Below are positions 62,360-64,000 of a DNA stretch of 64,000 nucleotides, piece by piece. The translations under genes and the position numbers were made by a program. The notes beneath the pieces were generated by a model, which ran no database searches, was not told the origin of the DNA, and saw only the letters and a list, made by a program, of their open reading frames with translations. How positions within the stretch are numbered: position 1 is the first letter of the stretch; each line of letters opens with the position of its first letter. Source of the stretch: Salegentibacter mishustinae (lineage in GTDB: Bacteria > Bacteroidota > Bacteroidia > Flavobacteriales > Flavobacteriaceae); assembly GCF_002900095.1 (NCBI RefSeq), contig NZ_LLKN01000002.1:2790001-2854000 (forward strand), read 5' to 3'.

Positions 62360-62504
62360 AAAACACGTAAGTAACCACGTAGTTACGTGTTTTCGGTTTT
62401 GTCTATTATTTCCAGCACAAAATTCATTTTTCAAGGCACTGAATTTACCAAATTATCTCAAATCGTATCAAAAACTATGAAACGTTAAAGTTTTACGTAG
62501 TTAC
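62360..62504. repeat. Inverted and direct repeats upstream of the excisionase-like gene
   Basis: AAAACACGTAA (62360-62370) and TTACGTGTTTT (62383-62393) are perfect 11-bp arms. ACGTAGTTAC occurs at 62377-62386 and again at 62495-62504, with a near inverted copy GTAACCACGT at 62371-62380. Likely binding sites for the RteC- or HTH-type protein. No gene is seen in 62233-62628. Confidence 0.5.
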
Positions 62505-62628
62505 CACATCCCTATATAAAAACTCTCAAAGGTTAATTACAATTTTGACAGGAGACTTTTTTAATAACCTGAAGGGGGCTATTTAAATTATTATAACCTA
62601 TAGTCCCCTTTTTAAAATCCATTGTATT

Positions 62629-62910
62629 ATGCCTACATCAATTATTACCACCGACGATTTAAGAGAATTTAAAATGGAACTGCTGGATGACATTAAAAAA
62701 CTGCTTGCCCAGCAAAAGTCAGGAAGGATTAAAAAGTACCTGAAATCTGCTGAAGTTATGGATCTTCTCAAGGTAAGTCCTGGAACGCTTCAAAACTTAA
62801 GAATAAACGGTACGTTGCCTTATACCAAAATAGGTGGGCTCATTTATTACGAGATGGATGAAATCCAAAAAGTAATGGAAGAGAATCGTGTGCATCATTT
62901 AGAATACTAA
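62629..62910 (+). CDS. HTH (excisionase-like) DNA-binding protein
   Basis: 93 residues: helical start (TTDDLREFKMELLDDIKKLL) and winged HTH_17 domain (LKSAEVMDLLKVSPGTLQNL, YTKIGGLIYYEMDEIQ). It corresponds in place and type to the 21472 gene of E1. It is followed by the next gene after 3 bp. Confidence 0.82.
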   Translation: MPTSIITTDDLREFKMELLDDIKKLLAQQKSGRIKKYLKSAEVMDLLKVSPGTLQNLRINGTLPYTKIGGLIYYEMDEIQKVMEENRVHHLEY

Positions 62911-62913
62911 GCG

Positions 62914-63633
62914 ATGAATTATATAAAGCTTTTAAACGCCGCTTTTGAAAAATTTTATTTTGATGAGCGTCTAAATCCAACGCATATCAGCTTGTATATG
63001 GCTTTATTCCAGGAATGGAATAGTAGCAGATTCGCGCCGGATTTTTTCGTGAACCGAAGGGATTTGATGAATGCTGCAAAGATAGGATCTAAATCTACCT
63101 ATCACAGATGTATAACCAATCTTGATACCTGGAGTTACCTGGAATACTTTCCTTCCAATAACCCTTATAAAGGCAGTAAAATCAAGATGTCTATTATAGG
63201 GACAAGTGATGAACCTGAGGAAGACCATTACGATCCCAAATTAGAACAACTTGCGGAACGCTACCATCCCATAAGGGAACAAGTAATAGACCAACACTGT
63301 CCCACCAGTGGACAAGCTTTGGTATCTACTATAAACAATACTAAACCAATAAAACATAATAAACATCCAAACAGTTTGAAGGTGGTACTGGATTTTTTTA
63401 GTAATAAAAATTTTAATCTTAATTATGGAAAAGAGTTCTACGAGTACTATGAAGACCGGCAGTGGCAGACAAGTGATGGTTCTGATGTGAGAGATTGGCG
63501 CGCTCTGGCTAAATATTGGGTCGAACAAAAATCGCTTATGAAAGAAAAAAATAAGTTAAATAAAAAGCAAGCATCCCATTTCAGGGACAACCTGCGAACC
63601 ACAAAAAATAAAGATTATGGACAACCCCTCTAA
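62914..63633 (+). CDS. Mobile-element protein, possible replication role
   Basis: 239 residues. The N-terminal ~90 residues look like a primosomal winged helix (THISLYMALFQEWNSSRFAP, SKSTYHRCITNL). The rest is polar, with a C-terminal part (VRDWRALAKYWVEQ) resembling phage or plasmid replication-initiator tails. It overlaps the ATPase gene by 17 bp, an arrangement like a DnaB/DnaC-type loading module. Confidence 0.6.
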   Translation: MNYIKLLNAAFEKFYFDERLNPTHISLYMALFQEWNSSRFAPDFFVNRRDLMNAAKIGSKSTYHRCITNLDTWSYLEYFPSNNPYKGSKIKMSIIGTSDEPEEDHYDPKLEQLAERYHPIREQVIDQHCPTSGQALVSTINNTKPIKHNKHPNSLKVVLDFFSNKNFNLNYGKEFYEYYEDRQWQTSDGSDVRDWRALAKYWVEQKSLMKEKNKLNKKQASHFRDNLRTTKNKDYGQPL

Positions 63634-64000
63634 AATAATTGAAGGTGGCATTGAATATTCCTTAGGCAGGTTTGACGGAAAATGTGTGCACTATGACTTT
63701 GAAAAAATTCTGGTCTACCTTGATGCCAAAGGAAAATTGCTCTTCGGGAAAAATTTCAAAATTTATAAGAAAGACAAAAAAATCCTATTAAAGTTATGTT
63801 CTTATTTCATCAGGGACAAGGCTACCTGCGATAAATATGAAATTGATATCGAAAAAGGGATACTACTTTCAGGTCCAGTAGGCTGCGGTAAAACTTCTTT
63901 GATGAAATTATTAAGGCACCTGGTGCCCGCACAACGCACTTACGAAATGATCCCTTGCCGAAATGTAACCTTTAGTTTTAATCATTTGGGATATAAAACT
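63617..64000 (+). CDS. P-loop ATPase, N-terminal part (runs off the right edge)
   Basis: 128 residues are visible. Walker A GPVGCGKTS at 86-93 follows YEIDIEKGILLSGP; relatives are DnaC-like or AAA ATPases carried by mobile elements. Partner of the upstream replication-like protein. The end is outside the window. Confidence 0.8.
   Translation, partial: MDNPSKIIEGGIEYSLGRFDGKCVHYDFEKILVYLDAKGKLLFGKNFKIYKKDKKILLKLCSYFIRDKATCDKYEIDIEKGILLSGPVGCGKTSLMKLLRHLVPAQRTYEMIPCRNVTFSFNHLGYKT

Larger units (their letters stand above)
37698..64000. mobile_element. Integrated element(s) E2, left end to beyond the window
   Basis: Begins at att site 2 with its own integrase and arm repeat. RteC-, excisionase- and replication-type genes near the right edge suggest a conjugative-transposon or mobilizable backbone. 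Between these lie typical accessory genes: IS66, a toxin/antitoxin pair, small operons and a SusCD/M16 locus. The right boundary is outside the window, and more than one element may be nested here. Confidence 0.5.

Overview
The window reads as a low-GC Flavobacteriaceae chromosome (Salegentibacter/Gramella/Zunongwangia-like). Indicators are TAnnTTTG promoter boxes, SusC/SusD proteins, a T9SS type A sorting domain, BfmA and RteC mobile-element proteins, propeller-type sensor kinases with LytTR regulators, and many short lipoproteins. This assignment is inferred from gene content only.

Left part, 1-12 kb: a truncated bile-acid/sodium symporter-family gene diverges from galK-galT (Leloir pathway). 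Next come two genes that lost their 3' ends at one deletion junction (a SYLF lipoprotein and a methyltransferase). A LytTR two-component system (kinase 3919-6903, regulator 6881-7633) follows, then a minus-strand run of exported proteins: a 657-residue lipoprotein, a beta-barrel protein and two lipocalin-like lipoproteins. Pairs of LytTR-like half-sites exactly 21 bp apart stand 30-31 bp upstream of -7 boxes before two of these units, which suggests a local regulon.

Island zone, 12-64 kb: integrated elements appear stacked on the 3' end of a tRNA-Met(CAU) gene. A remnant zone at 12-17.2 kb holds a resolvase, a truncated hsdM, a HUH-like Rep and a large serine recombinase whose last codons are the tRNA fragment. 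Element E1 (about 17.2-37.65 kb) lies between two identical 44-bp tRNA-3'-end copies. It carries a tyrosine recombinase, a Fic protein, BfmA, an HTH/replication pair and a 14-kb cargo. The cargo is a beta-barrel protein, a 2673-residue T9SS adhesin with lectin-type modules nested inside Ig-like repeats, and a second propeller-kinase/LytTR pair. Element E2 starts at 37.7 kb with a related integrase and runs off the right edge. It contains an ABM lipoprotein, a CoiA-like gene split by an IS66 element (8-bp target duplication) that itself carries a group II intron, a zeta-like toxin/antitoxin pair, a small-gene operon, an LRR protein, a SusC-SusD-M16 peptidase operon with a convergent DUF6520 peptide and AraC/DUF7793 genes, RteC, and an excisionase/replication module.

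Most notable leads: the two LytTR operator sets, one of which heads a candidate ~100-nt sRNA; the nested-lectin adhesin; a candidate structured RNA at 51.0-51.17 kb; and the SusCD/M16/DUF6520 locus. No intact tRNA, rRNA or CRISPR array was seen.
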